Positions 42,905 to 52,457 are shown, counted from the first letter of the stretch. The stretch: 64,000 bases of DNA from G965279355 sp965279355 (GCA_965279355.1 OZ257155.1:496001-560000); one strand, 5' to 3'. A program made the numbers and translations. Notes: generated by a model from the sequence alone, not told the origin.

Positions 42905-44449
42905 CTATTTCCAGAACGGCTTCTGGTCGGCGAAGGTCGCCCAGGCATCCGGCAGCTGCTTGAGATCGGCTTTGATCTTGGCCGCGCTCCACCCGGCAAT
43001 CAGGCCGCTGGCGCGCGCGAAAGCCGCCTTGTCCATCGTCTTGCTTTCTTTTTCCAGCACGCCCAGCAGATGCTTGACCATCACGCCGTCGTTCAGCGAG
43101 CCGAGATGTTCCTGTATCGCGCTCAGGGCGCCGATGTAATTCTTCGCGGCTTTCGACGGGAAGAGGCTGCGGAAAAACTCCGAGACGTAGCGCAGCTTCT
43201 TGGCGCGCAGGCGCAGCTGATGCAGTTGCGCCTCATCGAGATCGTCGAGCCTGTCGCCCAGCTTGTAGAACCGGCGATGCAGCCGCTTGAGCGTGCGCCG
43301 CGCATAGTCGCGCGCATCCTCGTTCCACGGATGGTCCGGTGACTCCGTCCAGAGGCTGCGCTCCCACCACCCTTCGAGGCGCAGCAGCGCTTCGGTATAG
43401 CGCGGCGACGCCACCGTTTTTGCCACCGCCCTGTAAGCATCAGTGCGCGCCGCATTCGCCGCGGCCGACAACGACGCCAGCGCCTGATCCCTGGCAAGCC
43501 TGTCCTTCAGCTCGCCCAGCACGTCGCTGTCGAAGACATCCCATTCCCGCGCGCGGCCGAATTGCTGCGCGATCCAGCGCATCTCCTTGCCGATGCTCCT
43601 CCGCTCCGCCGCCGGCAGCAGGTCACGGAACGCGTTCAGGGCCGAGCGCAGACGACGAAGCGCCACGCGGAACTGGTGCAGTCCCTCCGCATCTTCGGCG
43701 CCGCGCACCAGCGCTTCGTTGGCGCGCAGATGCAGCAGGCAGTTGCGACCGATGCGGATAAAGGCTTCGCCGAGCGTACAGCCGTCGATATCAAGCTGCG
43801 CCGCCCGCTGCGGGCGCTGCATCGCGGCGGCGGTCAGCGCAAAACCGCGTTGTGACTTCGAGCGCGGCTCCAGCGTGAACGGAATGGTCTTGTGAAGCTC
43901 GCGGGCGAGCGCATAGACGCCGTCGATTGCGCCGGATTTCAACTCCAGCTCGACCTCGCAGACCGGCACGCTGCCCTTGGGTCCCTTGATCTCGCCGACA
44001 TCGACGGCGAGTTCGACATGGCTGTCGTCAATTTTCAGCGGCCAGGTCGCGCGCTGGATATCGGTCACGAACTGTGGCGCCAGACGGCCGCGGATCTTTC
44101 CGCCCGAGAGCAGCTTGCGGAGCTTCTTGTCGCCGACGCCCTTGAGCATCGGCTGGCCGGCGGCGACCTCTCGTTCCCATTCCTGCCGCACCAGAGGGCC
44201 TTCATCGACGCTGGGCGCGCGCTTGACGGTCTGGATGTGCCGCTTGCCATCGTTGCGCACCCGCAGCGCCACCTTGGCCTGCATGAGGCGAAAATCCGGG
44301 GTATCGAAGTATGTCGAGACCAGCCGTTTACGCTCGGTCTTGCCGGCGCTGAAGCGTCGCAGCAGGGCATGGCGCATCAGCCGCGGCACCTCGTCCGGTG
44401 TCAGATGCAGCTTCAATTCGATTTCGCGGGGTTCGCCAGAATCGGTCAT
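42905..44449 (-). CDS. CYTH-CHAD domain protein (triphosphate tunnel / polyphosphate-binding)
   Basis: 514 residues in two domains. N-terminal CYTH triphosphate tunnel with the ExExK motif 'EIELKLHLTPDE' and a set of inward-pointing charged strands ('LVSTYFDTPDFRLMQAKVAL'), as in inorganic triphosphatase YgiF. C-terminal CHAD domain from about residue 220 with conserved His/Arg pairs ('GLHQFRVALRRLRSALNAF', 'LHQLRLRAKKLRYVSEFF'), known to bind polyphosphate granules. Position beside ppk/ppx supports a polyphosphate-related role. The family call is firm; substrate (PPPi versus longer chains) is inferred. Confidence 0.9.
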   Translation of the reverse strand: MTDSGEPREIELKLHLTPDEVPRLMRHALLRRFSAGKTERKRLVSTYFDTPDFRLMQAKVALRVRNDGKRHIQTVKRAPSVDEGPLVRQEWEREVAAGQPMLKGVGDKKLRKLLSGGKIRGRLAPQFVTDIQRATWPLKIDDSHVELAVDVGEIKGPKGSVPVCEVELELKSGAIDGVYALARELHKTIPFTLEPRSKSQRGFALTAAAMQRPQRAAQLDIDGCTLGEAFIRIGRNCLLHLRANEALVRGAEDAEGLHQFRVALRRLRSALNAFRDLLPAAERRSIGKEMRWIAQQFGRAREWDVFDSDVLGELKDRLARDQALASLSAAANAARTDAYRAVAKTVASPRYTEALLRLEGWWERSLWTESPDHPWNEDARDYARRTLKRLHRRFYKLGDRLDDLDEAQLHQLRLRAKKLRYVSEFFRSLFPSKAAKNYIGALSAIQEHLGSLNDGVMVKHLLGVLEKESKTMDKAAFARASGLIAGWSAAKIKADLKQLPDAWATFADQKPFWK

Positions 44450-44591
44450 AAAGCGTTGGAGCCCGGTACGTTTGTGGCCGTTGGCGCGCCGGGATATTGG
44501 CAGCGGCGTCCGGGGGCAGCAACGCGGGCCTGCGTGAACTATTTATGACACGGACGCGACCGAACCATTAAAGATCGATCCAACGCGGCCT

Positions 44592-45266
44592 TTAGCCACT
44601 TATCCCCAGGCTGTGGAGAACCTGCCGTGCCAGTGGGACGGTGACTGCCCGCCCCTCCGCCAGCGCGGTGCGGTCCAGCGCCGCCACGACCCGCTGAACC
44701 ATCGCCAGCGACCGCTCCAGCCGCGGGTGCAGATACGACACGACATCGGGACTGACCCTTAGCTGCCGGTCGGCGAAGAGCTTCACCATCACCGCTTCCA
44801 TCAGCGTGTCATCGGGTGCGCCGACGGCTACGGACGGCAACGCCAGCAAACGCGAGCGCAAATCGGGAAGTGCAATCGGCCATGTCGCCGGTGCGCCGGT
44901 CCCCGTCAGCAACAGCGATCCGCGCTGCGCCTGAATCACGTTGAAGAGATGAAACAGCGCGCGCTCGTCGACGCCGCGATCGACTCTCTCGATCACCACC
45001 GCCTGCGACGATCCGAGAATGGATGGCGCCTCGCGCCCGGCGATCTCCGATGCTTCGAGCATCAACGCCTGCGAGCGGTGGCACCAGACTTTGGCGAGAT
45101 GCGTTTTGCCCGATGCTTCGGGGCCGTACACGATCAGCCCCGCCGCCGGCCAGTTCGGCCATGCATCGATCCACGCAACGGCCTCGCTGTTGCTGGGGGC
45201 GACCAGAAAATCCTCCCGCCCCAGCGCCGCCCGATGTCCGAGGTCGAGCGGCATCTGCCCGCTCAC
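44592..45266 (-). CDS. hdaA: DnaA-related regulatory protein HdaA
   Basis: Hda/DnaA AAA+ domain protein of 224 residues, working with the DNA polymerase clamp to inactivate DnaA-ATP after initiation. It opens with 'MSGQMPLDLGHRAALGREDF'; the 'QMPLDL' segment is the clamp-binding motif near the N-terminus. Walker A is 'GLIVYGPEASGKTHLAKVW', Walker B is degenerate around 'SSQAVVIERVDRG', and sensor/lid regions follow with 'LPDLRSRLLALPSVAVG'. There is no DNA-binding domain IV, so it is not DnaA. The start is GTG overlapping the upstream gene by four bases. Confidence 0.9.
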   Translation of the reverse strand: MSGQMPLDLGHRAALGREDFLVAPSNSEAVAWIDAWPNWPAAGLIVYGPEASGKTHLAKVWCHRSQALMLEASEIAGREAPSILGSSQAVVIERVDRGVDERALFHLFNVIQAQRGSLLLTGTGAPATWPIALPDLRSRLLALPSVAVGAPDDTLMEAVMVKLFADRQLRVSPDVVSYLHPRLERSLAMVQRVVAALDRTALAEGRAVTVPLARQVLHSLGISG

Positions 45267-46342
45267 GTCGTGACCGCTCCCGGGCCGTCGCCGCCGTCGC
45301 TGCGATAGAGGCTGCTTTCATAATAGCGCTGCAGGAAATGGCGCATCAGCACGCCCAGCGCCGCGGCGACCGGCACCGAGATCATCACCCCGACAAAGCC
45401 GAACATCGCGCCGCCGGCCATGACCGCGAACATCAGCCAAACCGGATGCAACCCGACACGCTCGCCGACCAGCACCGGCGTCAGGAAATTGCCTTCAACG
45501 AACTGCCCGAGGACGAGAATGCCCGCCACGACCGCGATCCAGAACCAGTCGAACTGGAAGAACGCGACGGTGAGGCCGAGCACGAAGGCGATGGCGGTCC
45601 CGAGATAGGGAATGAACGACAGCAGCCCGCCGAGCAGGCCGATGATCAGGCCATAGGAGAGACCGACCAGCGTGAGCGAGATGCCGTAGTAAGCGCCAAG
45701 CAGCACGCAGACCAGTCCCTGTCCGCGGATGAAGCCCGAAAGCCGGTAGTCGATCTGCCCCAGAAGATCGCGGATCGTATCGACGTAGCGGCGCGGCCAC
45801 ATCCCGTCGATATAAGCGGCGATCTTCGGCCAGTCGCGCAGCAGGTACCACGCGACGATCGGCATCACGAACAGCAGCGTCAGGATGTTGATCAGCGTCA
45901 TGCCGCCGCTCCACAGACCGGCGGCAAACCCGCCGACCCAGCCGACGACTGTCTTGGCAAGATCGGCACCGCCCGGCGGCATGCCGCCTTCGCCCAGACC
46001 GAGATCGGTGGAGATCCAGGAGAACCGCGTCCACGCCCAGTCGAGCAGATCGCGGCCCGCCGTGATGAGACGCTCCAGCAGGCCAACGGTCTGGCGCTGC
46101 AGCACCGGCGCCAGAACCGCGATGCCGCCAGTCACGATGCCGAAGAAGACGAAGGTGACGATGGACGCGCCGATGGTGCGATTGAGACCGCGCCGCTCGA
46201 TCCAGCTAACGGCGGGATCCAGCATATACGCCACGACCATCGCGGCGATGAACGGGACCAGCACCGAATCCAGCATCCACCACACCGCGGCCGCGACGGC
46301 GATGCCGATGACCCACAGAGCGATGCGCACACCGCCGTTCAT
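45263..46342 (-). CDS. AI-2E / PerM family membrane protein
   Basis: AI-2E exporter (PerM/YdgG) family protein of 359 residues, with about eight hydrophobic segments. Family features are 'MLDSVLVPFIAAMVVAYML', 'LSGFIRGQGLVCVLLGAYYG', 'IGLLGGLLSFIPYLGTAIA' and 'QFVEGNFLTPVLVGERVGLH'. Despite the family name, most members are not shown to export autoinducer-2; some are Na+/H+ antiporters. The ATG at 46342 overlaps the CDP-alcohol phosphatidyltransferase stop (ATGA). It is placed between hdaA and that gene, a conserved neighbourhood in alphaproteobacteria with no explained functional link. Confidence 0.88.
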   Translation of the reverse strand: MNGGVRIALWVIGIAVAAAVWWMLDSVLVPFIAAMVVAYMLDPAVSWIERRGLNRTIGASIVTFVFFGIVTGGIAVLAPVLQRQTVGLLERLITAGRDLLDWAWTRFSWISTDLGLGEGGMPPGGADLAKTVVGWVGGFAAGLWSGGMTLINILTLLFVMPIVAWYLLRDWPKIAAYIDGMWPRRYVDTIRDLLGQIDYRLSGFIRGQGLVCVLLGAYYGISLTLVGLSYGLIIGLLGGLLSFIPYLGTAIAFVLGLTVAFFQFDWFWIAVVAGILVLGQFVEGNFLTPVLVGERVGLHPVWLMFAVMAGGAMFGFVGVMISVPVAAALGVLMRHFLQRYYESSLYRSDGGDGPGAVTT

Positions 46343-46890
46343 GACGGCGTCTGCGGCGTGCTGAGACGCCGGGTCCACAGCACGAGATAGGCCATGCCTG
46401 ACAGGATGGTTGTGGTGGCCACGATCAGCACCAGCACCCGGGTGATGCCCCAGTCGTCGAAGCCGAGACCGAGTTTACCGAGCACGAACGCCGCGAGCGC
46501 AATCTGCATCGCGGTGTTGAGCTTGCTGATCAGCATCGGCTTGCTTTGAAAGGATTGCGTGATGGTCTGCTCCAGGAGCGCGCCGCCAACGATGGTCAGA
46601 TCGCGAAACGCCACAAGGATAACGAGCCAGAACGGAATATGGCCCAGCCAGCCCAGCGACACATAAATGCCGACCAGCAGCGCCTTGTCGGCCAGCGGAT
46701 CGAGATACGCGCCGAGCTGTGTCGTTGCGTTGAAGCGCTTGGCGATGAAGCCGTCGATCCCGTCGGTGATCCCGGCCGCGACGAACAGCCAGAACGCCCA
46801 GGTCATTTCGCCACCGATAACCAGCCAGACGACCAGCGGCACGGACAACAGCCGCGCAAAGCTCAGGATGTTCGGGATACTAAGCACGCA
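46339..46890 (-). CDS. CDP-alcohol phosphatidyltransferase family protein
   Basis: Phospholipid synthase of the CDP-alcohol phosphatidyltransferase family, 183 residues from GTG 'VLSIPNILSFARLLSVPLVV' (five bases after the DUF2066 stop). The catalytic motif D-G-x2-D-G-x2-A-R-x8-G-x3-D-x3-D is complete in 'DGIDGFIAKRFNATTQLGAY' followed by 'LDPLADK', with Lys at the Arg position. Five or six membrane helices. The length and the opening resemble phosphatidylglycerophosphate or cardiolipin synthases; the head group is not determined. Confidence 0.87.
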   Translation of the reverse strand, partial: CVLSIPNILSFARLLSVPLVVWLVIGGEMTWAFWLFVAAGITDGIDGFIAKRFNATTQLGAYLDPLADKALLVGIYVSLGWLGHIPFWLVILVAFRDLTIVGGALLEQTITQSFQSKPMLISKLNTAMQIALAAFVLGKLGLGFDDWGITRVLVLIVATTTILSGMAYLVLWTRRLSTPQTPS

Positions 46891-46894
46891 ATGC

Positions 46895-48061
46895 CTAGGG
46901 CGCGGGACGGCGCAGACCGCCGGCACCGGTGGGAGGACCGCCCGCCGAGGCCGCGAGCGTGAGCCGCCACGAGACATCGGCGGCACCGCGCGGGGCCGGT
47001 GAGAGTTCGAGGTCGCGCTGCGCCAGCGCCAGACGGAGCTGCGTCTCGTCGCCGATGTAGCTGAGATCGATCACCGCCTCGGTGCGGGTAAATCGGACGA
47101 TGTCGCTCTTGCGGACCATCGTCAGGTCCGCGAGCCGGCGACGGATGGCGACCCATTGCGCCGCATCGTCATAGGCAACGGCGACGGTGAGACGCGCTTC
47201 GTGGCCGAAGCGCAGAAGCTGCTCGTTCTTCCAGCGCTCCTCGATCGCGCGCGCGGTTGCGGCGGCGGCGCGTGTCAGCAGCGCCTCTTCGGTCTCGCCA
47301 ACCTCGCCGACATAACTTTCGACAACGGTCTGCTCGCCCGAAATGCCGCCATAGCGGCTGAGCGTCACCTGCAAGGTCGAGCGACCGGCGGAACCGCTCT
47401 CCAGCGCCGCTTCAGCCACCAGCACGCCCGCGGTGCCGTAACGGCGGCTGATCGCGGCGATACGACGATCCTCGCCGCGCCGCGCCTGTTCGGCGTTGAT
47501 ATCGGAAATATCCGTGAGATTGCCGGCCGGTAATTTCAGCGTGGCCAGCCCATCGGTCGCCGGCAGGCTGTTCCAGGCAACGCGCCACGGGTTCGGATCG
47601 TCCCACAGCAACGCAAGGCCGGCCTGCTGCAGCACCGGCAGCACCAGCACCGGCCGCGCCGATGTCTCGGCGAAGGGAATGTTCGCGTTGCGCAACAGCG
47701 TGCGGATGTCCTGTGGACGGAAGCGATAGGTCAGCGTGCCGATATAACGGACCGGCGAGGTGCGCTCGCTCTCGATCTCGAAATTCTCGACAAGGTCGCT
47801 GATGCGTGCATCCGAGACGTTCGGTAGCCGCCGATACTCGCTGCGCGGCACCAGCCGCTCAAGCTGGCGGCGGAAGGCGATTCGCTGCGCCTCGACCAGA
47901 GCCGCCTCGCGCGCCGCGGTTGCGGTGGCGGCCGTGCGATCGACCAGGACGCGCGCCACCGTGAAAACTGCGGGGTCGCCACGCGACGGCGCCTGCGCCG
48001 CCGCCGGCAGCATCGCGGCCAGCAGAAAAATGACAGAAAACAGGCCGGGAAAGAGGCGCAT
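46895..48061 (-). CDS. DUF2066 domain protein, exported
   Basis: DUF2066 family protein of 388 residues from ATG 'MRLFPGLFSVIFLLAAMLPA', a clear signal peptide ending near 'AAAQA'. The start at 48166 would put the signal peptide internally and is rejected. Conserved segments: 'VARVLVDRTAATATAAREAA', 'LEARRQLERLVP'-like helix ('FRRQLERLVPRSEYRRLPNV'), 'LTYRFRPQDIRTLL' and a C-terminal antiparallel region. The function of the family is unknown; it is found beside purM in many proteobacteria. The C-terminal 30 residues are Gly/Ala/Pro-rich. Confidence 0.82.
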   Translation of the reverse strand: MRLFPGLFSVIFLLAAMLPAAAQAPSRGDPAVFTVARVLVDRTAATATAAREAALVEAQRIAFRRQLERLVPRSEYRRLPNVSDARISDLVENFEIESERTSPVRYIGTLTYRFRPQDIRTLLRNANIPFAETSARPVLVLPVLQQAGLALLWDDPNPWRVAWNSLPATDGLATLKLPAGNLTDISDINAEQARRGEDRRIAAISRRYGTAGVLVAEAALESGSAGRSTLQVTLSRYGGISGEQTVVESYVGEVGETEEALLTRAAAATARAIEERWKNEQLLRFGHEARLTVAVAYDDAAQWVAIRRRLADLTMVRKSDIVRFTRTEAVIDLSYIGDETQLRLALAQRDLELSPAPRGAADVSWRLTLAASAGGPPTGAGGLRRPAP

Positions 48062-48114
48062 CGGGTTGGAGAAAATCACCGCCAAGGGGTGTGGAAGATT
48101 GCCGCGCAGCGCCA

Positions 48115-48142
48115 TTGCAAACGTATCCGGATCAAGTATGTT
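48115..48142 (+). promoter_or_regulatory. probable purM promoter
   Basis: TTGCAA, 16-base spacer, TATGTT, in the divergent gap between the DUF2066 gene and purM. Transcription would begin near 48149, about 55 bases before the preferred purM start and after the GTG at 48089, which argues against that earlier start codon. I saw no recognisable purine riboswitch. Confidence 0.45.
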
Positions 48143-48202
48143 GCCCCGCATTGCCGGGCCGAACACTATCTGTGGCGTTCCGGGTCAAACCTCAAGTCCA
48201 TC

Positions 48203-49291
<1,089 letters not shown>

Positions 49292-49326
49292 CATGGCCGC
49301 TTGGCTGATATGACCCCTTGCTTGAC

Positions 49327-49974
49327 ATGAATAGGCGCCGCGTCGCGGTCCTTATTTCCGGCCGGGGCAGCAACCTGCAGGCGCTGATCGACGCCGCGCA
49401 GAAGCCGGACTACCCCGCCGAGATCGTCCGCGTCATCTCGAACGTCCCGGATGCCGGCGGCCTCGCCCGCGCCAAAGCCGCCGGGATCGCCACCGAGGTC
49501 GTCAATCACCGCGACTACAAGGGCCGCGAGCCGTTCGAGGCCGAACTCACCGCGCGGCTGAAAACCGCCGGTGCCGACCTCATCTGCCTTGCTGGCTTCA
49601 TGCGACTGCTGACGGCCTCGTTCGTCACGACCTGGCACGACCGCATTCTCAACATCCACCCCTCCCTGCTGCCGTCTTTCCCCGGCCTCGATACGCATGC
49701 GCGGGCCCTGGCGTCCGGCGTGCGCTTCACGGGCTGCACCGTCCACTTCGTCCGCGCTGAAATGGATAACGGCCCGATCATCGTCCAGGCGGCTGTGCCG
49801 GTGCTGTCCGGCGATGACGAGGACCGGCTGGCGGCACGGGTGCTGGAGGCCGAGCACCGCGCCTACCCCCTCGCCCTGTCGCTGGTCGCCACCGGCCGGG
49901 CGCGTGTAACAGGCGAACGGGTCGAGATCGACGGGGCCGCCGCCCCCGCCGGGACCCTCCTGAACCCCGCCTGA
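49327..49974 (+). CDS. purN: phosphoribosylglycinamide formyltransferase
   Basis: GAR transformylase using 10-formyl-tetrahydrofolate, 215 residues from ATG 'MNRRRVAVLISGRGSNLQAL' (a TTG three codons upstream is possible). Active-site residues in 'ICLAGFMRLLTASFV', 'LNIHPSLLPSFPGLDTHARA' (Asn, His) and 'HFVRAEMDNGPIIVQAAVPV' (Asp) are intact. It forms the purM-purN operon, the usual arrangement. Confidence 0.96.
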   Translation: MNRRRVAVLISGRGSNLQALIDAAQKPDYPAEIVRVISNVPDAGGLARAKAAGIATEVVNHRDYKGREPFEAELTARLKTAGADLICLAGFMRLLTASFVTTWHDRILNIHPSLLPSFPGLDTHARALASGVRFTGCTVHFVRAEMDNGPIIVQAAVPVLSGDDEDRLAARVLEAEHRAYPLALSLVATGRARVTGERVEIDGAAAPAGTLLNPA

Positions 49975-50033
49975 TACGTCTTTTCGGCGGCAATCCGATC
50001 CGCTATGGTCGCGGCATCTTTCGGAGGAGTCTC

Positions 50034-50204
50034 ATGGCGTCGCCCCAGTCCAACAACGATCATTCCAACTACGACATGCGCCCGCATGAAGAAACCTGGG
50101 CGCTGTTCAACAAGCTCGCGGTGTGGACCATCATCGGCTGCATCATCATCGTCGGCGGCATGGCGCTATTCCTGACCGGCGGCCATCCCCCGAAGCCGAT
50201 GTGA
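50034..50204 (+). CDS. aa3-type cytochrome c oxidase subunit IV (small)
   Basis: A 56-residue protein starting at ATG with GGAGGAG seven bases upstream. It has a hydrophilic N-terminus with 'NYDMRPHEETWALFNKL' and one membrane helix 'VWTIIGCIIIVGGMALFLTG'. This matches the alphaproteobacterial COX4 family (PF07835), single-helix subunits of aa3 cytochrome c oxidase such as that in Rhodobacter and Paracoccus. No oxidase genes are nearby; the gene follows purN by 60 bases and ends in its own terminator. Confidence 0.85.
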   Translation: MASPQSNNDHSNYDMRPHEETWALFNKLAVWTIIGCIIIVGGMALFLTGGHPPKPM

Positions 50205-50229
50205 TCGTCGCCTCACCGGCACGATAAGA

Positions 50230-50263
50230 AAGGCCGCCTTATTAGGCGGCCTTTTTCTTTTTT
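50230..50263 (+). terminator. intrinsic terminator after cytochrome oxidase subunit IV
   Basis: AAGGCCGCCT and AGGCGGCCTT arms separated by TATT, followed by TTTCTTTTTT. It closes the purM-purN-subunit IV unit. Confidence 0.9.
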
Positions 50264-50328
50264 GCGGCGATGCAGGTCAATCGTGAGCAATTCGTGAGCG
50301 CCCGTTATTAATGGCGCCACCGCTGGTC

Positions 50329-50356
50329 TTGTCACAGTCCCGACCTAACGTAATAC
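50329..50356 (+). promoter_or_regulatory. probable promoter of the OmpA-like gene
   Basis: TTGTCA, 16-base spacer, TAATAC, about 30 bases before the ATG. It lies between a terminator and the gene, so independent transcription is expected. Two copies of CGTGAGC, 11 bases apart, lie shortly upstream. Confidence 0.5.
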
Positions 50357-50385
50357 CCATCGATGTAACAATTCGGGAGATGACG

Positions 50386-50823
50386 ATGAACGCCACCAAG
50401 TATGCTCTGGGCGCAATCATGGCGCTGGCCATTGCCGGCCCTGCCGCGGCCGCCTGTGATACGGCCGCCCCCGGGGCTCCGGAAAAATGGCCAAATCCGA
50501 CCATTCTCCAGTTCGATACCGGCAAGACCGCGATCAAGGCCGATGACGCGGCCAAGATCGCGCGCCTCGCCAACGATGCCAAAGGGCAGTACGTACAGAA
50601 GATCTGCGTGACCGGCTTTGCCGACAAGCAGGGCAACGCGCAAGCCAACCAGCGACTGTCAAAAGCGCGTGCCGAGGCCGTTGCCAATGCGCTGAAGAAA
50701 AACGGTGTCGATCCGAAAACGATTCAGATCAATGCCGCCGGCGAGCCCGGCGGTAACATCGGCAGCACGATGGTCGCCAAGAGCGAGGCCGATCGGAGGG
50801 TTGAAATCCGCTTCACGCGCTAA
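50386..50823 (+). CDS. OmpA-like domain protein, exported
   Basis: Exported 145-residue protein: signal peptide 'MNATKYALGAIMALAIAGPA' with cleavage near 'AAA-CD', then an OmpA C-terminal-like peptidoglycan-binding domain ('TILQFDTGKTAIKADDAAKI', 'ICVTGFADKQGNAQANQRLS', 'SKARAEAVANALKKNGVDP', 'EADRRVEIRFTR'). The Asp and Arg expected to bind the diaminopimelate are in 'GFADKQG' and 'RRVEIRF'. GGGAG lies seven bases before this ATG, which favours it over the ATG two codons earlier. Monocistronic, with its own promoter and terminator. Confidence 0.85.
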   Translation: MNATKYALGAIMALAIAGPAAAACDTAAPGAPEKWPNPTILQFDTGKTAIKADDAAKIARLANDAKGQYVQKICVTGFADKQGNAQANQRLSKARAEAVANALKKNGVDPKTIQINAAGEPGGNIGSTMVAKSEADRRVEIRFTR

Positions 50824-50842
50824 CCGGTCTTTCCACGCATTA

Positions 50843-50872
50843 AAAAAGGCCGCCCGAAGGGGCGGCCTTTTT
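50843..50872. terminator. bidirectional intrinsic terminator between OmpA-like gene and ndk
   Basis: AAAAAGGCCGCCC / GGGCGGCCTTTTT hairpin with a GAAG tetraloop: A-run on one side, T-run on the other, so it can terminate both converging genes. Confidence 0.85.
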
Positions 50873-50891
50873 CGTTCCGGTTACGGAAACG

Positions 50892-51314
50892 TCAGCCGAC
50901 GATTTCGAGCCCGCTGAAGAAGAACGCGATCTCGATCGCCGCATTCTCGGCACTGTCCGAGCCATGCGCCGAATTGGCTTCGATCGATTCAGCGAAATCC
51001 TTGCGGATCGTGCCCGGCGCGGCATTCGCGGGATTGGTGGCGCCCATGATTTCGCGGTTCTTTGCGACAGCGTTCTCGCCTTCCAGCACCTGCGCCACGA
51101 TCGGGCCCGAGGTCATGAAAGCGACGAGGCTCTTGAAAAACGGACGCTCGCGATGAACGCCGTAGAACTGCTCCGCCTGCGCAGCCGACAGCCACATCCG
51201 CTTCTGAGCGACGACGCGCAGGCCGCCCTGCTCGAGACGGGCGATGATCTGCCCTGTCAGGTTGCGACGCGTCGCGTCGGGCTTGATGATCGAAAAAGTG
51301 CGCTCAACGGCCAT
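50892..51314 (-). CDS. ndk: nucleoside diphosphate kinase
   Basis: Transfers the terminal phosphate between nucleoside tri- and diphosphates, 140 residues from ATG 'MAVERTFSIIKPDATRRNLT'. The phospho-histidine is in 'IRKDFAESIEANSAHGSDS' (His of the A-H-G-S-D signature near residue 117) and the nucleotide pocket 'MGATNPANAAPGTIR' is intact. Converges with the OmpA-like gene on a shared terminator. Upstream RBS GGAGAG. Confidence 0.97.
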   Translation of the reverse strand: MAVERTFSIIKPDATRRNLTGQIIARLEQGGLRVVAQKRMWLSAAQAEQFYGVHRERPFFKSLVAFMTSGPIVAQVLEGENAVAKNREIMGATNPANAAPGTIRKDFAESIEANSAHGSDSAENAAIEIAFFFSGLEIVG

Positions 51315-51464
51315 GTCTGAAAATCTCTCCAGGTTCGGTAAAACGCGGCGCTTATAGCGGGTTGGCTGCCCACCGGCAACAGCCCTCGACGGCCATGGTG
51401 CTGCCGTGTACTCATCCCGCCTTGAGCCCAAAGCCTCACAAAGACGAAAGACGGAAGGGTTGTC

Positions 51465-52457
51465 ATGCGTATCTGCGTGTTCGGTGCCGGCGCGGTCGGC
51501 GGTCACTTTGCGGCACGGATGGCGGCCAAGGGGCACGATGTGTCCGTTGTGGCGCGCGGACCGCATCTGGCGGCGATCCGCGAAAAGGGCCTGACCCTGC
51601 ACAGCGGCGACCAGGTCATCACCGGGAAAGTCCGGGCCAGCGACCGCCCGTCCGATCTCGGCCCGCAGGACGTGGTGCTGTCGACGCTCAAGGCGAACTC
51701 GCTGCCGGCCCTGGCCGAAGGCATCGGCCCGCTGCTCGGCAAGGACACGTCCGTCGTCTTCGCGCTGAACGGCATTCCCTGGTGGTACGCGCAGGGCCTG
51801 GGCGCCGACCGGCCGAAGCCACCCGATCTCTCCCGCCTCGATCCCGGCGGCGCCCTGCATAAAGCCGTCGCGCCTGAGCGGGTCGTCGGCGCCGTGATCT
51901 ATTCCGGCAACATCGTCAGCGAACCCGGCGTCATCAAGCATTCATCGCCAACGATGAACACGCTGCAGATCGGCGCACCCGACGATCGCGCGTCGAACCA
52001 GATCGACGCGCTACGCTCGGCGCTGGAAGAGAGCGGAATCAAGGCGCCGCCGGAAACGGATATCCGCCGCGTGATCTGGGCCAAGGCGCTGCAGATCCTC
52101 GCCGTCGCGCCGCTCTGCACGCTGACCGAACAGGGCACTGCCGTGCTGCGCAACGATCCTGCCGTCGGCGAAATGGTTCAGCGCGCGATGCGCGAGGGCC
52201 GCGCGATCTCCGCCGCGCACGGCATCGTGCTGGATGAGAATGTCGGCGGGCATCGCATTCCGCCGTCGAATGCCAATCACAAGCCGTCGATGCTGCAGGA
52301 TTACGAGCTCGGTCGGCAGATGGAGATCGAGGCCATCGTCATGGCGCCGCTGGCTTTCGCCCGCAGCGCCGGCGTCGAAACCCCGACGCTCGATCTGATC
52401 GCCGCCCTGATCGCGCGCCGCGCGGCTAACAAGGGGCTGTACGAACCGGCGGCCTAG
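51465..52457 (+). CDS. ketopantoate reductase family protein (PanE/ApbA)
   Basis: 2-dehydropantoate 2-reductase-like oxidoreductase of 330 residues. NADPH-binding opening 'MRICVFGAGAVGGHFAARMA', the catalytic Lys segment 'RRVIWAKALQILAVAPLCTL' and 'NHKPSMLQDYELGRQMEIEA' match the family. Several paralogues of unknown substrate exist in alphaproteobacteria, and no other pantothenate gene is nearby, so panE itself is not claimed. The stop codon interlocks with the convergent holC stop in a shared CTAG. Confidence 0.85.
   Translation: MRICVFGAGAVGGHFAARMAAKGHDVSVVARGPHLAAIREKGLTLHSGDQVITGKVRASDRPSDLGPQDVVLSTLKANSLPALAEGIGPLLGKDTSVVFALNGIPWWYAQGLGADRPKPPDLSRLDPGGALHKAVAPERVVGAVIYSGNIVSEPGVIKHSSPTMNTLQIGAPDDRASNQIDALRSALEESGIKAPPETDIRRVIWAKALQILAVAPLCTLTEQGTAVLRNDPAVGEMVQRAMREGRAISAAHGIVLDENVGGHRIPPSNANHKPSMLQDYELGRQMEIEAIVMAPLAFARSAGVETPTLDLIAALIARRAANKGLYEPAA

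Noticed and set aside
44598..44620. Two imperfect, inverted DnaA-box-like sequences at the 3' end of hdaA
   Set aside because: They lie within the coding sequence, each with mismatches, and are explained by the hdaA C-terminal codons.
44592..45266. Possible dnaA gene / replication origin
   Set aside because: The protein has only the AAA+ part with a clamp-binding N-terminus and no DNA-binding domain, so it is HdaA; no box cluster nearby.
45023..46390. 455-codon plus-strand frame over hdaA and the PerM-like gene
   Set aside because: Low-complexity His/Asp/Arg/Gln sequence caused by reading opposite membrane-protein codons.
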